Of a stretch of 64,000 nt of DNA, positions 26,721-36,748 are shown piece after piece (within the stretch, counting starts at the first letter, position 1; each line of letters starts with the position of its first letter). The notes under the pieces are model-generated. The model had not been told where the DNA came from and did not search any database. It saw nothing but the letters and a program-made list of their open reading frames with translations. Location: assembly GCA_947488905.1 (NCBI GenBank), contig CANLBJ010000003.1, forward strand, positions 310,001 to 374,000. Reading direction: 5' to 3'. Position numbers and translations under genes: made by a program. Origin of the DNA: Ulvibacter algarum (lineage in GTDB: Bacteria > Bacteroidota > Bacteroidia > Flavobacteriales > Flavobacteriaceae).

Positions 26721-27068
26721 ATGAAAAAATTTTTATCAGTAGTCGCATTTGCATTTATTATAGCCTTAGGTGGACAAACAATGCAAGCACAGAGCTTATC
26801 GCAAAACGGTAATAGACCAGAAGCAGTAGCTAAAATTCAGTTAGCAGAATTAGACAAATCATTAGATTTTACTGCTGAACAAGAACGTTCACTTTTTAGA
26901 GCTTTAGTTCAAAAGGAAGTAAACTATAAAAGATACGTAAACAGTGCAGAAACATCTCCAGAAGATGCAAAAGCAAATAAAGCAAAATACGATACTGCTT
27001 TTGACCAAGCTATGCGTGAAGTACTTACGGATGGGCAATACTCTAAGTGGAAAGCAATGAAAAACTAA
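26721..27068 (+). CDS. Small secreted protein of unknown function
   Basis: 115 residues from the ATG at 26721, which begins a clean signal peptide (MKKFLSVVAFAFIIALGG … MQAQ). The frame is open further upstream, but starting there would bury the signal peptide. A near-match -7 box (TATTTTAG) lies about 25-30 bp before this ATG. The mature part is helical (AVAKIQLAELDKSLDFTAEQ … VLTDGQYSKWKAMKN), resembling the Spy/LTxxQ-like helical periplasmic proteins of Bacteroidota. Role unknown. Confidence 0.78.
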   Translation: MKKFLSVVAFAFIIALGGQTMQAQSLSQNGNRPEAVAKIQLAELDKSLDFTAEQERSLFRALVQKEVNYKRYVNSAETSPEDAKANKAKYDTAFDQAMREVLTDGQYSKWKAMKN

Positions 27069-27096
27069 TTAAGTTCAACAAAACTTAATTATATAT

Positions 27097-27143
27097 AAAA
27101 TTCCGCTATACTTTGAATTGAATTCAAAGTATAGCGGAATTTT
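27097..27143. terminator. Near-perfect 47-bp palindrome between convergent genes
   Basis: Arms 27097-27119 and 27121-27143 (23 bp each, no mismatch) are separated by a single G. The core includes TTCCGCTATACTTTG and its complement, and both strands end in T-runs. It ends 12 bp before the hemL stop, so it probably terminates both hemL and the gene ending at 27068. A second small hairpin (ATTAAGTT/AACTTAAT) precedes it. Confidence 0.8.
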
Positions 27144-27155
27144 TGTTGCCAAATA

Positions 27156-28442
27156 CTACCAAGCTGCTACAATCTCACCTACGGCTGCTATTGTATTATC
27201 AATATCTTCATTGCTTAATGCATCTGAAATAAACCAAGTTTCAAAAGCACTTGGAGCTATATAAATACCGTGTTCTAATAAACCATGAAAGAATAGGTTA
27301 AACCTTTCTCCACTAGCTGCAGATGCAGATGCAAAATCTACCACTGGATCATTAGAAAAATGCACAGATATCATAGAACCTACCCTATTAATAGTGTGTG
27401 GTATATTATGCTTTATTAACGCTGCCTGCATACCTAGGTGCAAACGTTTTGTTTTTATATTTATAGAAGAAAAAATCTCTGGTTTCTCATTCAGCTCATT
27501 TAACATTGTGATACCTGCAGCCATAGCTAACGGGTTACCACTTAATGTTCCTGCTTGATACACTGGTCCAATAGGGGCTAGATAATTCATAATTTCTTCT
27601 CTTGCTGCAAATGCACCTACTGGTAGCCCTCCACCTATCACTTTTCCGAAGGTAATAATATCTGCGTTGACACCGTATAACTCTTGTGCACCACCTTTTG
27701 CAAGACGGAAACCAGTCATTACCTCATCAAAAATCAATAGAGTATTATGCTCATCACATAAAGAACGGAGTCCTTCAAGAAATCCTGAAGCCGGTGGTAT
27801 ACACCCCATGTTTCCTGCTACTGGCTCTATAATAATACAAGATATCTCATCTTTATTTGCTTCAAAAATGGCTTTTACTTGCTCAAGGTTATTGTAATCT
27901 GCTAGTAAAGTATCTTTTGCTGTACCTGCTGTTACTCCTGGGCTATTAGGAACACCCAGTGTAATTGCCCCACTACCAGCTTGTATTAAAAACGAATCAC
28001 TATGACCGTGATAACAACCAGCAAATTTTATTATTTTTTCTCTAGAAGTATATCCTCGTGCTAATCTAACAGCACTCATACATGCCTCTGTACCACTATT
28101 TACAAAACGTATTTTATCAATATTAGGCACCATACTAACTGCTAGTTGTGCTATCTCGGTCTCTAAAACTGTAGGCGCCCCAAAAGAGGTTCCTTTTTTT
28201 GCTGTGGCAGTAATAGCATCTACTACAGGATCAAATGCGTGACCTAAAATCATAGGTCCCCAAGAGTTTATATAATCAATGAGTTTGTTTCCATCTTCAT
28301 CAAATAAATAGGCTCCTTTTGCACTATTAATAAAAACTGGGTGTCCACCTACGCCTTTAAACGCTCTTACTGGTGAGTTAACTCCTCCCGGAATTACTTG
28401 TTGCGCTTCAGAAAAAAGCGCGCTACTCCTTTTATATTGCAT
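27156..28442 (-). CDS. hemL: Glutamate-1-semialdehyde 2,1-aminomutase
   Basis: PLP enzyme that makes 5-aminolevulinate for haem synthesis; cytoplasmic. 428 residues, full length. The PLP lysine is K267 in [20 protein letters not shown]; substrate and cofactor motifs [18 protein letters not shown] and GCYHGHSD are intact. Last gene of an operon with the glucosaminidase upstream (10-bp gap). Confidence 0.96.
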   Translation of the reverse strand: MQYKRSSALFSEAQQVIPGGVNSPVRAFKGVGGHPVFINSAKGAYLFDEDGNKLIDYINSWGPMILGHAFDPVVDAITATAKKGTSFGAPTVLETEIAQLAVSMVPNIDKIRFVNSGTEACMSAVRLARGYTSREKIIKFAGCYHGHSDSFLIQAGSGAITLGVPNSPGVTAGTAKDTLLADYNNLEQVKAIFEANKDEISCIIIEPVAGNMGCIPPASGFLEGLRSLCDEHNTLLIFDEVMTGFRLAKGGAQELYGVNADIITFGKVIGGGLPVGAFAAREEIMNYLAPIGPVYQAGTLSGNPLAMAAGITMLNELNEKPEIFSSINIKTKRLHLGMQAALIKHNIPHTINRVGSMISVHFSNDPVVDFASASAASGERFNLFFHGLLEHGIYIAPSAFETWFISDALSNEDIDNTIAAVGEIVAAW

Positions 28443-28452
28443 GGTATTTATT

Positions 28453-29307
28453 TTATTGAGACTGCAAATATAATGTTTGCCCTATTGAAATATCATTAGA
28501 ATTTAATCCATTTAAGGCGCGCAGTTCATCAACAGTTAAACGATGTTTTTTTGCTATAGAATATAAGGTGTCTCCTTTTTTTACGGTATGTGATTTAACA
28601 GCTATTTCCGAAGTTATTTTTCTAGGTTTATAACCACTATTATTACCTAAAACCTCATTATCATATCGCTCAAGATCGTATCGCTCAATAATACTTATCA
28701 ATTTTGCCGGATACTTTAGGTCTGTTGCATAACCTGCTTTTCTAAGTCCTTTTGCCCAGCCCTTATAATCGTCTTTATCAAGGCTAAACAAAGATTTATA
28801 ACGACTACGTTCTGATAAGAATAATGAGTGATCTCTAAAAGAGTTTTCTGGGTCATCATATTTTCTAAAACACTCTTGTGCTTCATCATCATCATGATAC
28901 ACACGACCTCCGGTCCAGCCTTTATGACATTTAATGCCAAAATGATTTTGAGCTTTGCGGGTTAACTCTCCTCTTCCTGCACCGCTTTCAAGAATTCCTT
29001 GTGCTAATGTGATACTTGCTGGTATTCCATAAACAGCCATTTCTTCTTTAGCAATCCCACTATATGTACCTATATAATTAGCTACAGCATCTTTATAAGG
29101 TGTGTTTGGTGTAACAGGGGTTGCAGGAGGCGTCACAACTTTTGGCACAACAACTACGGGTTGCGTTACTTTTGGTTTTTCTTTTTTTGTATCTACGACT
29201 ACTCTTGGAGCTCTATCTTTTGCGACTACTTTTTTCTTAGTCTTACAAGCTCCTAAAGATAAGAGCAGCACTAATAAAAAGGTCATGTTTTTTAAACTTT
29301 TATTCAT
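28453..29307 (-). CDS. Glucosaminidase lipoprotein with LysM domain
   Basis: 284 residues. Lipobox GAC (Cys20), a basic/Pro-rich linker (to about 75), a glucosaminidase (GH73-type) domain about 80-220 with [45 protein letters not shown] and [17 protein letters not shown], and a C-terminal LysM at about 235-284 ([16 protein letters not shown] … GQTLYLQSQ). It should cleave peptidoglycan from the outer-membrane side. Overlaps the upstream PLP gene by 4 bp. Confidence 0.92.
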   Translation of the reverse strand: MNKSLKNMTFLLVLLLSLGACKTKKKVVAKDRAPRVVVDTKKEKPKVTQPVVVVPKVVTPPATPVTPNTPYKDAVANYIGTYSGIAKEEMAVYGIPASITLAQGILESGAGRGELTRKAQNHFGIKCHKGWTGGRVYHDDDEAQECFRKYDDPENSFRDHSLFLSERSRYKSLFSLDKDDYKGWAKGLRKAGYATDLKYPAKLISIIERYDLERYDNEVLGNNSGYKPRKITSEIAVKSHTVKKGDTLYSIAKKHRLTVDELRALNGLNSNDISIGQTLYLQSQ

Positions 29308-30194
29308 TGTATAATAGGTAAATTTTTTCTTTTTAAGGTTTGATTCATACCAGCGATACCCTGCAGTCCCCCTGTATGAATGGCTAAAATACGGCTATTT
29401 TTCTTGAAATAGCCTTTATCCATAAGGTCTACAATACCGTACATCATCTTTCCTGTATATATTGGGTCTAGTTGAACATCGTGCGTTTCTTTAAACTCAT
29501 TTATAAAACGAACAAGTTGGCCATCTATTTTAGCGTATCCGCCAAAATTATAGGTATCAAGTATTTGATAATTAGCATTACTTGTATATGCATCTACTAT
29601 TTCTTTCTGAAATGTTCCTTTTAAAGCAGAAAAACCTACAGCTTGTTGATGTGGCAATAAACTAGAAACGATACCAGCTAGAGTGCCACCTGTACCTACA
29701 GAGACACAGATATAATCATAATCAGTATCTTCATTATTTAATATTTCGGCACAACCTTTTACTGCTAATGCATTTGTACCTCCTTCTGGAATTAGATAAA
29801 AGTCACCGTGTTTTTCTTTCAATTGGCTTATATAAGACTCTGTTTCTTTTTGTCTATAAACTTCTCTGGTTACAAACTCAAATTCCATCCCTTGCTTCTT
29901 TGCATAGCTTAAGGTTGGGTTTTCAGAAATTTTAGATTCGAGTTCATCTCCTCTAATAACACCAATAGTTCTTAAATTATTTATTTTCCCTAAAAGAGCT
30001 ACAGCGGCTATATGGTTAGAATAAGCACCACCAAAAGTCAAAATTGTTTTAGTCTTTGTCTCAACAATTTTCTGTAATTGGTATTTAAGTTTCCTGTACT
30101 TATTGCCACTAATTTCTGGAAACAAAAGGTCCTCTCTTTTTATAAAGAGATCACCTTTGTTAGATTTTGTTAGAGATTGTATAATTGATTTCAT
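29304..30194 (-). CDS. PLP-dependent deaminase / D-cysteine desulfhydrase family enzyme
   Basis: Start at 30194 (MKSIIQSLTK) gives 296 residues; an ATG 39 bp further upstream would add a tail overlapping the promoter (TTG-N22-TATCTTTT). The PLP lysine is in FPEISGNKYRKLKYQL and the phosphate-binding loop in VSVGTGGTLAGIVSS. The family includes 1-aminocyclopropane-1-carboxylate deaminase and D-cysteine desulfhydrase; the sequence alone does not settle the substrate. First gene of a three-gene operon with the glucosaminidase and hemL. Confidence 0.87.
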   Translation of the reverse strand: MKSIIQSLTKSNKGDLFIKREDLLFPEISGNKYRKLKYQLQKIVETKTKTILTFGGAYSNHIAAVALLGKINNLRTIGVIRGDELESKISENPTLSYAKKQGMEFEFVTREVYRQKETESYISQLKEKHGDFYLIPEGGTNALAVKGCAEILNNEDTDYDYICVSVGTGGTLAGIVSSLLPHQQAVGFSALKGTFQKEIVDAYTSNANYQILDTYNFGGYAKIDGQLVRFINEFKETHDVQLDPIYTGKMMYGIVDLMDKGYFKKNSRILAIHTGGLQGIAGMNQTLKRKNLPIIQ

Positions 30195-30382
30195 ATAGTA
30201 AAAAGATACTTTTCTACTCATTATAAAAATCAATTAAAATTGACACTCCTTATAAAAAGTTGCAAATATTTTAGCAAAATTACATAAAATAAACACATAA
30301 AATAAGCCGCCAAAATCGACGAAATACACAAAACAAGGTCATATTGCGATAATTATGTTAAAATATAGTGCGTTTCAACGAT

Positions 30383-30390
30383 TATATTTG
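30383..30390 (+). promoter_or_regulatory. -7 box upstream of the paralog cluster
   Basis: TATATTTG, exact TAnnTTTG, 65 bp before the ATG at 30456. The sequence between 30234 and 30455 holds no gene; it is AT-rich divergent promoter space. Confidence 0.55.
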
Positions 30391-30455
30391 TTTTTAATCG
30401 TGGCTTAGCCATATATTTGATTTAAACCAAACCAGATCAAATTAAATTAATCTAC

Positions 30456-31304
30456 ATGAGAATAAATACAAAGCTTTTAAAACCAAGGTATTTAGCGACT
30501 CTATTCTTCTCTATGAGTGTTGCCGTTTCTATTGCACAAGTAGGCATAAATACAACAACCCCAGATGGAGTTTTAGACTTAAACTCTGATGAAGAGAAAT
30601 ATAATGGTGGTGTAAATAAATACGGTCTTGTTTTACCTAGAGTAGCATTAATAAAAAATGACATTTCAAGTCCAGTTGTAGATCCAAGTACTGGCACTCC
30701 AGGTTCATTACCTATAGGCACGGTAGTATACAATACAGCAACTACAAACTACGGAAGCAATAGTGTATACCCAGGCATATATATGTGGGACGGTATTGAT
30801 TGGATAAATGAATTTCCTAAAAAAGATGCCGAGATTTTTAAACAAACACCTCCTCTTACTGCTCTTAGAACAGTAACTAGTGGATCTTACCAGAACATAC
30901 CTAATCTTGCAAACCGAACTTTTACACCAGAATACTCTGGCACTTATAAAGTAGAACTCAGTATGAACTGGGGTGGTGGGATCATTCAAAATTTAGGAAC
31001 AGGAACAGATGTCGCAGTTCAATCTGGCATATTCAAATTTGAATTTAATAGTGACCCAGATAAACTAATCCCTATGCATACTTGGTCTGCTAGACATGGT
31101 TCTGGAACTAATTACTATGACATCTGGGAACAAACAACAATAGTTATTTACAAAGAACTCGTGGCTGGCACTAGTTACCCATTTAGTTTAAGCTTTGATC
31201 AAACTAATTCTGACGGGTTTACTAATAACGGAAATTCTGGCGATGGAATGGGCTGGTTAGGTGGTGATATACCTTGTACCGTAGAATTTGTTTACCTAGA
31301 TTAA
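30456..31304 (+). CDS. Secreted paralog 1 (VGINTTTP type, jelly-roll-like C-terminus)
   Basis: 282 residues. After a signal sequence (…AVSIAQ, about 27) comes VGINTTTPDGVLDLNS, GLVLPRVALI, GTVVYNTATTNYG and VYPGIYMWDGIDWINEF. This N-terminal unit is common in Bacteroidota surface proteins. The C-terminal half is beta-rich with FTPEYSGTYKVELSMNWGGG and an ending DIPCTVEFVYLD, resembling C1q/jelly-roll folds. First of three tandem paralogs leading to the choice-of-anchor B gene. No T9SS tail. Function unknown. Confidence 0.8.
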   Translation: MRINTKLLKPRYLATLFFSMSVAVSIAQVGINTTTPDGVLDLNSDEEKYNGGVNKYGLVLPRVALIKNDISSPVVDPSTGTPGSLPIGTVVYNTATTNYGSNSVYPGIYMWDGIDWINEFPKKDAEIFKQTPPLTALRTVTSGSYQNIPNLANRTFTPEYSGTYKVELSMNWGGGIIQNLGTGTDVAVQSGIFKFEFNSDPDKLIPMHTWSARHGSGTNYYDIWEQTTIVIYKELVAGTSYPFSLSFDQTNSDGFTNNGNSGDGMGWLGGDIPCTVEFVYLD

Positions 31305-31325
31305 TAATAAGCAGAAAAATAAAGT

Positions 31326-32666
31326 ATGAAAAAAATTACTCTTACCCAAAGTATAAATTTACTTGTCCTCTTGTTTATTTCTAGCTTAACATTTGCACAA
31401 GTAGGTATTAACACTACAGACCCAAAAGGTGTCTTAGACATAAACAGTCCTTCTTTAGGTGTGGTTTACCCAAATGTAGCTTTACTAGCTACAGATAATC
31501 CGGCGCCAGTAGTAAACCCTCAAGGAGGCAATATCGTTGAAGGAACAGTAGTATATAACACAAACTCTACAAGCACTGGCTTGAGTACAGAAGTTTTCCC
31601 TGGTATCTATGTTTGGAATGGATCTGAATGGGTGGTACATTATAAAAAAAGACATTCAGAATTACACAACCAGACAGCTGTATTAAGATCAGAAGCTAAT
31701 TATGCACTTGACTGGCAAGACGTTCCTGGACTGGGTGTGAGTGACTTAAAAACATTTACTGCAAAGTATTCTGGTCTTTATAGAATAGAAGTAAAAACTA
31801 ACTTTGGAGGAGGTAAAACAGAATCGAACAGCAGTATTTTTGTAAGTCAAGCTTCTGGTGAATTTCGTTTTCTATTTGACGGCGTTGCAAATGATTTTTC
31901 TACAACAGCCTTTTCTGCATACTCAAGCTATATCAATTCGGGTACTTATTATGAGTCTATATGGAAAGAAACTTCAGAAACAAAATATGTAAAACTTATA
32001 GCTGGACAGACATACCCATTTTCATTGACGTTTGATGCTTTTGATGCTCCTGGTTTTATAGGTAATGGGTCTACATCTGGCTTCACACCACCAGCATCAA
32101 TTGATTTAGTTAATGAAGACTTTGAAGGTTCATATACTGTTGTGCAAAATCACGTACCAGATGGTGGTTGTGCTACCAACGGTTGGGAAGTTTACAACAC
32201 TAGTCTTCGCTGCACCGCATGTAGTGATAATGTTCTTTTAATCTATTCATTTAACAATTCGTGCACACAAGATGCAACTGCAATTATCAATTTCACTCCA
32301 TCAACAACCAGTGTAGATTTAAATTTCGATTTTGGTTTTAGAGAGAGAAGCGGCAGATTAGACACATTTAGAGTGTATGTTCATAACGGAGTATCTCAAG
32401 TAGGAGCAGATTTAGTAAATATAAATAATTCTGGAAATGCCCACACAAATTCTTCTTACAGTGGATCTATCTCTGTTACCCCTGGCTTAACACATTCAAT
32501 TCGTTTTGAATACTATAATGGTATAAACAAAGCTCGTTATGCTTCAATTGACAATATAGTAATAAGTGAAAATTCAGGTGTACCTGGCCCACCATCTTCA
32601 GAGGGCAGAGGCTATGTTGGAAACGACGTTGATTGCCAAATTGAGTTCACATACATAGGTGAATAA
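31326..32666 (+). CDS. Secreted paralog 2 with inserted domain
   Basis: 446 residues. Same N-terminal unit (VGINTTDPKGVLDINSPSLG, VFPGIYVWNGSEWVVHYKK) and same closing strand (GRGYVGNDVDCQIEFTYIGE) as its neighbours, but about 170 extra residues (about 250-425) sit in the loop just before the final strand. The insert (EDFEGSYTVVQNHVPDGGC … YASIDNIVISE) has the style of a beta-sandwich carbohydrate-binding or MAM-like module with several Cys residues. It follows paralog 1 by 21 bp. Confidence 0.8.
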   Translation: MKKITLTQSINLLVLLFISSLTFAQVGINTTDPKGVLDINSPSLGVVYPNVALLATDNPAPVVNPQGGNIVEGTVVYNTNSTSTGLSTEVFPGIYVWNGSEWVVHYKKRHSELHNQTAVLRSEANYALDWQDVPGLGVSDLKTFTAKYSGLYRIEVKTNFGGGKTESNSSIFVSQASGEFRFLFDGVANDFSTTAFSAYSSYINSGTYYESIWKETSETKYVKLIAGQTYPFSLTFDAFDAPGFIGNGSTSGFTPPASIDLVNEDFEGSYTVVQNHVPDGGCATNGWEVYNTSLRCTACSDNVLLIYSFNNSCTQDATAIINFTPSTTSVDLNFDFGFRERSGRLDTFRVYVHNGVSQVGADLVNINNSGNAHTNSSYSGSISVTPGLTHSIRFEYYNGINKARYASIDNIVISENSGVPGPPSSEGRGYVGNDVDCQIEFTYIGE

Positions 32667-32700
32667 CCTTAAGTAAAGTCCCCACCTAAAAACCAAAATA

Positions 32701-33528
32701 ATGAAAAAAACATACATATATAAAATCTTATTAATTGTCATTTTCTTGACAGTATCTTTTTCTTGTTTAGCGCAAGTATCTATTAGTAACAACACACCTA
32801 CTAATACTCCCGGAGGAATCTTAGACATGCAAAATAGTACTGCAGGTGTTATTTACCCAAGATTTGCGTTAACCTCAAAAATTATAGAGGCACCAGTACA
32901 AAATCCTGACGGAAGCGGAAGCCTAGTAGAAGGCACTGTAGTTTATAACACTAACACTACCACTAATGGCACAGACGATGTCTACCCAGGTATTTATGCT
33001 TGGAATGGTACTGAGTGGACCACACAATATATAAAGGAAGATTCAGAAATCTCATACCAATCTAGTTTAGGGCAAAGAGTCGTTACCAGCAACAATTATG
33101 TAGATGTTACTGGTTTAGGTGCTGGCTCTTCTTTCACCCCTAAATACACAGGAACATACAGAGTAAAGGCAAATTTTAATTTTGGGGCAGGAGAAATCAC
33201 TCCAGCTTCAGGATATGCTACCTCAATGGCAACACAAGAAGGCTATTTTAGAATAACCTTAGGTTCTGACCAACGCGAAATCTATACACATGCCTACTCT
33301 GTACACAATGATGACATAGATGGAGGCACATATTTTGAGCAATTTAGACACGACACCTCTTTAATTGAATATGTAGATTTAGTTGCAGGTGTACCCTTTC
33401 CGTATCAATTTGAAATTGATGTTTTTGTTTCAGACAATTTTGTGAATGGAGGTAACTCAGGTACCGGAAGAGCCTACGTTGGTATAGGAATACCTTGCAC
33501 AATAGAGTTTACCTACTTAGAAGAATAA
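32701..33528 (+). CDS. Secreted paralog 3
   Basis: 275 residues. Signal sequence (…FSCLAQ, about 26), ISNNTPTNTPGGILDMQNS, GVIYPRFALTSK, GTVVYNTNTTTNG, VYPGIYAWNGTEWTTQYIKE, and C-terminal FTPKYTGTYRVKANFNFGAG with GIGIPCTIEFTYLEE. Aligns with paralog 1 along its whole length and with paralog 2 outside the insert. 34 bp after paralog 2 and 39 bp before the choice-of-anchor B gene, so probably one transcript. Confidence 0.8.
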   Translation: MKKTYIYKILLIVIFLTVSFSCLAQVSISNNTPTNTPGGILDMQNSTAGVIYPRFALTSKIIEAPVQNPDGSGSLVEGTVVYNTNTTTNGTDDVYPGIYAWNGTEWTTQYIKEDSEISYQSSLGQRVVTSNNYVDVTGLGAGSSFTPKYTGTYRVKANFNFGAGEITPASGYATSMATQEGYFRITLGSDQREIYTHAYSVHNDDIDGGTYFEQFRHDTSLIEYVDLVAGVPFPYQFEIDVFVSDNFVNGGNSGTGRAYVGIGIPCTIEFTYLEE

Positions 33529-33567
33529 AACCAAACCTATTAAACATACTTACTCAACCCTTTTTTT

Positions 33568-36500
33568 ATGAAAAAAATTACTCAAAAATTAACGCTACTT
33601 GCCATTTTTACAAGTTACATTTTATTAGCTCAAACACCTTGCTCTGGTGGTATGGCTGGAGGTTTTCCTTGTGACGGAATCACATTACAAAGCCAACTAA
33701 CCATTGCCCAAATGGGAGGTCAAAGTTACGGAGGCAATGATCCTGCCGAGGCAACTGACTCTTGGGGCTGGACAGACTCTTTAACTGGTAAAGAATATGC
33801 CATTGTAGGGATGAATGACCAAACAGCATTTGTAGATATAAGCAATCCAAACAATCCTGTTTACTTGGGTAAATTAGATTCTCACGACGTTGGCAGAACA
33901 AGTTGGTGGCGAGATATTAAAACCTACCAAAACTATGCTTTTATTGTTAGCGATGATAACAGAAACCATGGTATGCAGGTATTTGATTTAGAAAACTTAA
34001 GAGGTTTAACTGGTAGTCCAGTTGTAAATTTTTCTGAAGACAATCATTTAACTTGGGGTTCTGGCACAACAAAAGGTGTAGCTCATAATATTATTATTAA
34101 TGAAGACACTGGTTTTGCATATATTTTAGGGTCTTCTGTAAATGCTGGTCGCCCTTTAATGGTAGATATTAGTAACCCACTCGCAAATCTATCTTATACC
34201 TCTGTTCCTTCTTCAATACCTTCTCCATCTGGTAATGTTAATATAGGGTATTGTCACGACGCTCAAGTACTTATCTATAATGGTCCAGATACAGAACACC
34301 ACGGTAAAGAATTAATGATTGGTGCTTTTAGTGGTAGTCAAGACTTTGTAAGAATATTAGATGTAACAGATAAAAACAACATAATAATATTAGGTAACAT
34401 AGACTACAGTAACAAATACTACACACATCAAGGATGGTTTACAGAAGATGAGCGTTTCTTTATCGTAGGAGATGAATTAGATGAAACAAATGGACCGGGT
34501 TTTAATACAAGAACATTAGTTTTTGATATGGAAGATTTAGATAACCCGTCACTGCATTATACGCATTATGGAGCTACACCTGCAATAGACCACAATGGGT
34601 ATGTTAAAGGGAATAGATTTTACCTAGCTAACTATAAAGCAGGAATGAGGGTGTTTAAAGTTGACGGTTTATATGATGAAGTAAACCCTAGTATGGTAGA
34701 GGTTGAAAAATTTGACACGCATCCAAGTAGTGACAGTGCAGATTACCATGGAGCCTGGAATGTATATCCATTTTTTGAAAGCGGAAACATAATTATAAGT
34801 GATCTAGACGAAGGACTTTTTGTAGTAAAAGACCCTAATTTTGACAACACTGCTCCAAGCATCAATATACAAAACATTAATGTAACACTAGCCCACACAG
34901 GGGCTGTCACTGTAGACGCGATTGATGTAGACAATGGCTCTACAGATGATCAAGGTATTATAAAACGTCAAATAAATGATCAAAACTCATTAACATATAC
35001 TTGTGATGACTTAGGAGATCATGTAGTCACATATAAAATAGAAGATGACTACGGAAATGTGAGTACTCAAGACGTAACAATTACTGTTGAAGCTCAAATT
35101 ACTACCTGGAATGGAAGCTCATGGTCAGGAGTTATAACTCCAGGACCAGGTTCTCATGCTAGAATAAATGAATCTTACAGTACACAAACAAATGGTCCTA
35201 TTAACAGTTGCGAATGCAGTATTAATGCAAATAAAGAATTAACGGTTGATCAAGACTCATATATTGAAATTCAAAAAAACATAACTGTAAACGGATCTTT
35301 AATTGTAGAACATACAGGTAATGTAGTGCAAACTGATGAAGATGCAGTAGTAATTAACAACGGAAGCATTGATGTAAAAATAACTACCCCAACATTAGAT
35401 GCTAGAAATTTTATGATTGTAGGTAATCCTATGACAGCTCAAGACCATACAGTTTATAATAACCCTTATCAATTATTAAAGCACACTACAGAAAATTTTG
35501 ACCCATACACAGGTGTTCCTGCTGTAAATGGAGTTAATTTTATTGACGATGATACAAATGACTTTACGCCTCACTCAGGTTCTTTAAACCCAGGAGAAGG
35601 TTATTTTTTAAGACCGTCATTTACAGAAGGAGGTAGTTATGATTACACTTTTAACCAAGGTACACTTAACTCTGGTGCTATCACTTATGATGCTTATTAT
35701 GGTAGCTCTAAAAACGATAGCCCTAATGTTTTATCAAACCCATACGCATCTGCACTTGATGCATCTATGTTTATTGCAGAAAACCCAGCAGTGAGTGAAG
35801 TATATTTTTGGGAACACAACATTACTCCTAGCTCTAGCATTCCTGGACCCAATTCTGCTAACTTTAGTATGGAAGATGTGTCTATGTATAATGGCACAAT
35901 GGGAGTTGCAGCTGCAAGTGGTGGCGACACACCTAATGGCATAATAGCAACTGGACAAGGTTTTGGTATTAAAGCAAATAATCCTGGAGGGACTATTAAT
36001 TTTTCTAACGCAATGCGTCTATCATCTGGAAACACAACATTAAGAGCTCCAGATGATACAAGAGATCTTTTATGGTTGTCAATTAGCGATACAGAATATG
36101 ATCTTAGCAGCACTGCGGGTATAGGCTTTTTACCAGCAGCAACAGATGATTTTGACACAGGTTATGATTCAGAGCGTTTAGGGACCATAATATCATTGTT
36201 CTCACACTTAGAAGATGGCACAGAACAATTAGGTATACAAGGATTGAACAATTTTGATATTAGCAGAGAGATTTCTTTTGGTTTTGAAAGTCTTATAGAT
36301 AATATTGATCACGAATACACTATTTCTTTAGAAGATTTTGAAGGTCCACAAATAGACAATGTATATGTTTTTATACTAGATCACGCTACCGGAAAATCAA
36401 CAAACCTAAGTAACAGTAAATATGTTTTTACAGAATCAAACGGTATATTCAATAACAGGTTCACTGTTTATTTTAGACAAAAGACTTTTGGGATAGACAA

Positions 36501-36744
36501 CACACCCCTTCAAGCAATTATTTTATACCCTAATCCAGCAGATAATCAATTTACTATAGTATCACCGCACACTAAAATAATAGACTTCAACTTTTTTGAC
36601 GCGCGAGGTAGAAGAGTAATAAAAATTATAGAACAGACTAACACTAGCTACACATTAGACATTGCTAAGTTAGAAACAGGTATTTATTATATAGAAGTGA
36701 TAACAGAAGAAGGGACAATCACAAAAAAAATAATTAAGAATTAG
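33568..36744 (+). CDS. Choice-of-anchor B family protein with T9SS tail
   Basis: 1058 residues. Signal peptide (…YILLAQ, about 22). Residues about 25-430 match the choice-of-anchor B domain: DSWGWTDSLTGKEYAIVGMN, VDISNPNNPVYLGKLDSH, WWRDIKTYQNYAFIVSDDN, HNIIINEDTGFAYILGSS, a propeller-like module repeating 'v.dis.p..p'. A short bacterial Ig-like unit (about 430-505) and a large beta-rich region follow. The last 75 residues (ILYPNPADNQFTIVSPH … GIYYIEVITEEGTITKKIIK) are a type A T9SS sorting domain. Cell-surface or released protein; ligand unknown. Confidence 0.9.
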   Translation: MKKITQKLTLLAIFTSYILLAQTPCSGGMAGGFPCDGITLQSQLTIAQMGGQSYGGNDPAEATDSWGWTDSLTGKEYAIVGMNDQTAFVDISNPNNPVYLGKLDSHDVGRTSWWRDIKTYQNYAFIVSDDNRNHGMQVFDLENLRGLTGSPVVNFSEDNHLTWGSGTTKGVAHNIIINEDTGFAYILGSSVNAGRPLMVDISNPLANLSYTSVPSSIPSPSGNVNIGYCHDAQVLIYNGPDTEHHGKELMIGAFSGSQDFVRILDVTDKNNIIILGNIDYSNKYYTHQGWFTEDERFFIVGDELDETNGPGFNTRTLVFDMEDLDNPSLHYTHYGATPAIDHNGYVKGNRFYLANYKAGMRVFKVDGLYDEVNPSMVEVEKFDTHPSSDSADYHGAWNVYPFFESGNIIISDLDEGLFVVKDPNFDNTAPSINIQNINVTLAHTGAVTVDAIDVDNGSTDDQGIIKRQINDQNSLTYTCDDLGDHVVTYKIEDDYGNVSTQDVTITVEAQITTWNGSSWSGVITPGPGSHARINESYSTQTNGPINSCECSINANKELTVDQDSYIEIQKNITVNGSLIVEHTGNVVQTDEDAVVINNGSIDVKITTPTLDARNFMIVGNPMTAQDHTVYNNPYQLLKHTTENFDPYTGVPAVNGVNFIDDDTNDFTPHSGSLNPGEGYFLRPSFTEGGSYDYTFNQGTLNSGAITYDAYYGSSKNDSPNVLSNPYASALDASMFIAENPAVSEVYFWEHNITPSSSIPGPNSANFSMEDVSMYNGTMGVAAASGGDTPNGIIATGQGFGIKANNPGGTINFSNAMRLSSGNTTLRAPDDTRDLLWLSISDTEYDLSSTAGIGFLPAATDDFDTGYDSERLGTIISLFSHLEDGTEQLGIQGLNNFDISREISFGFESLIDNIDHEYTISLEDFEGPQIDNVYVFILDHATGKSTNLSNSKYVFTESNGIFNNRFTVYFRQKTFGIDNTPLQAIILYPNPADNQFTIVSPHTKIIDFNFFDARGRRVIKIIEQTNTSYTLDIAKLETGIYYIEVITEEGTITKKIIKN

Positions 36745-36748
36745 CACC

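Noticed and set aside
30456-33528. Phage tail fibres or prophage remnant
   Set aside because: The VGINTTTP start also occurs in tail-fibre-like proteins, but all three have signal peptides, and no phage structural, lysis or integrase genes are nearby.
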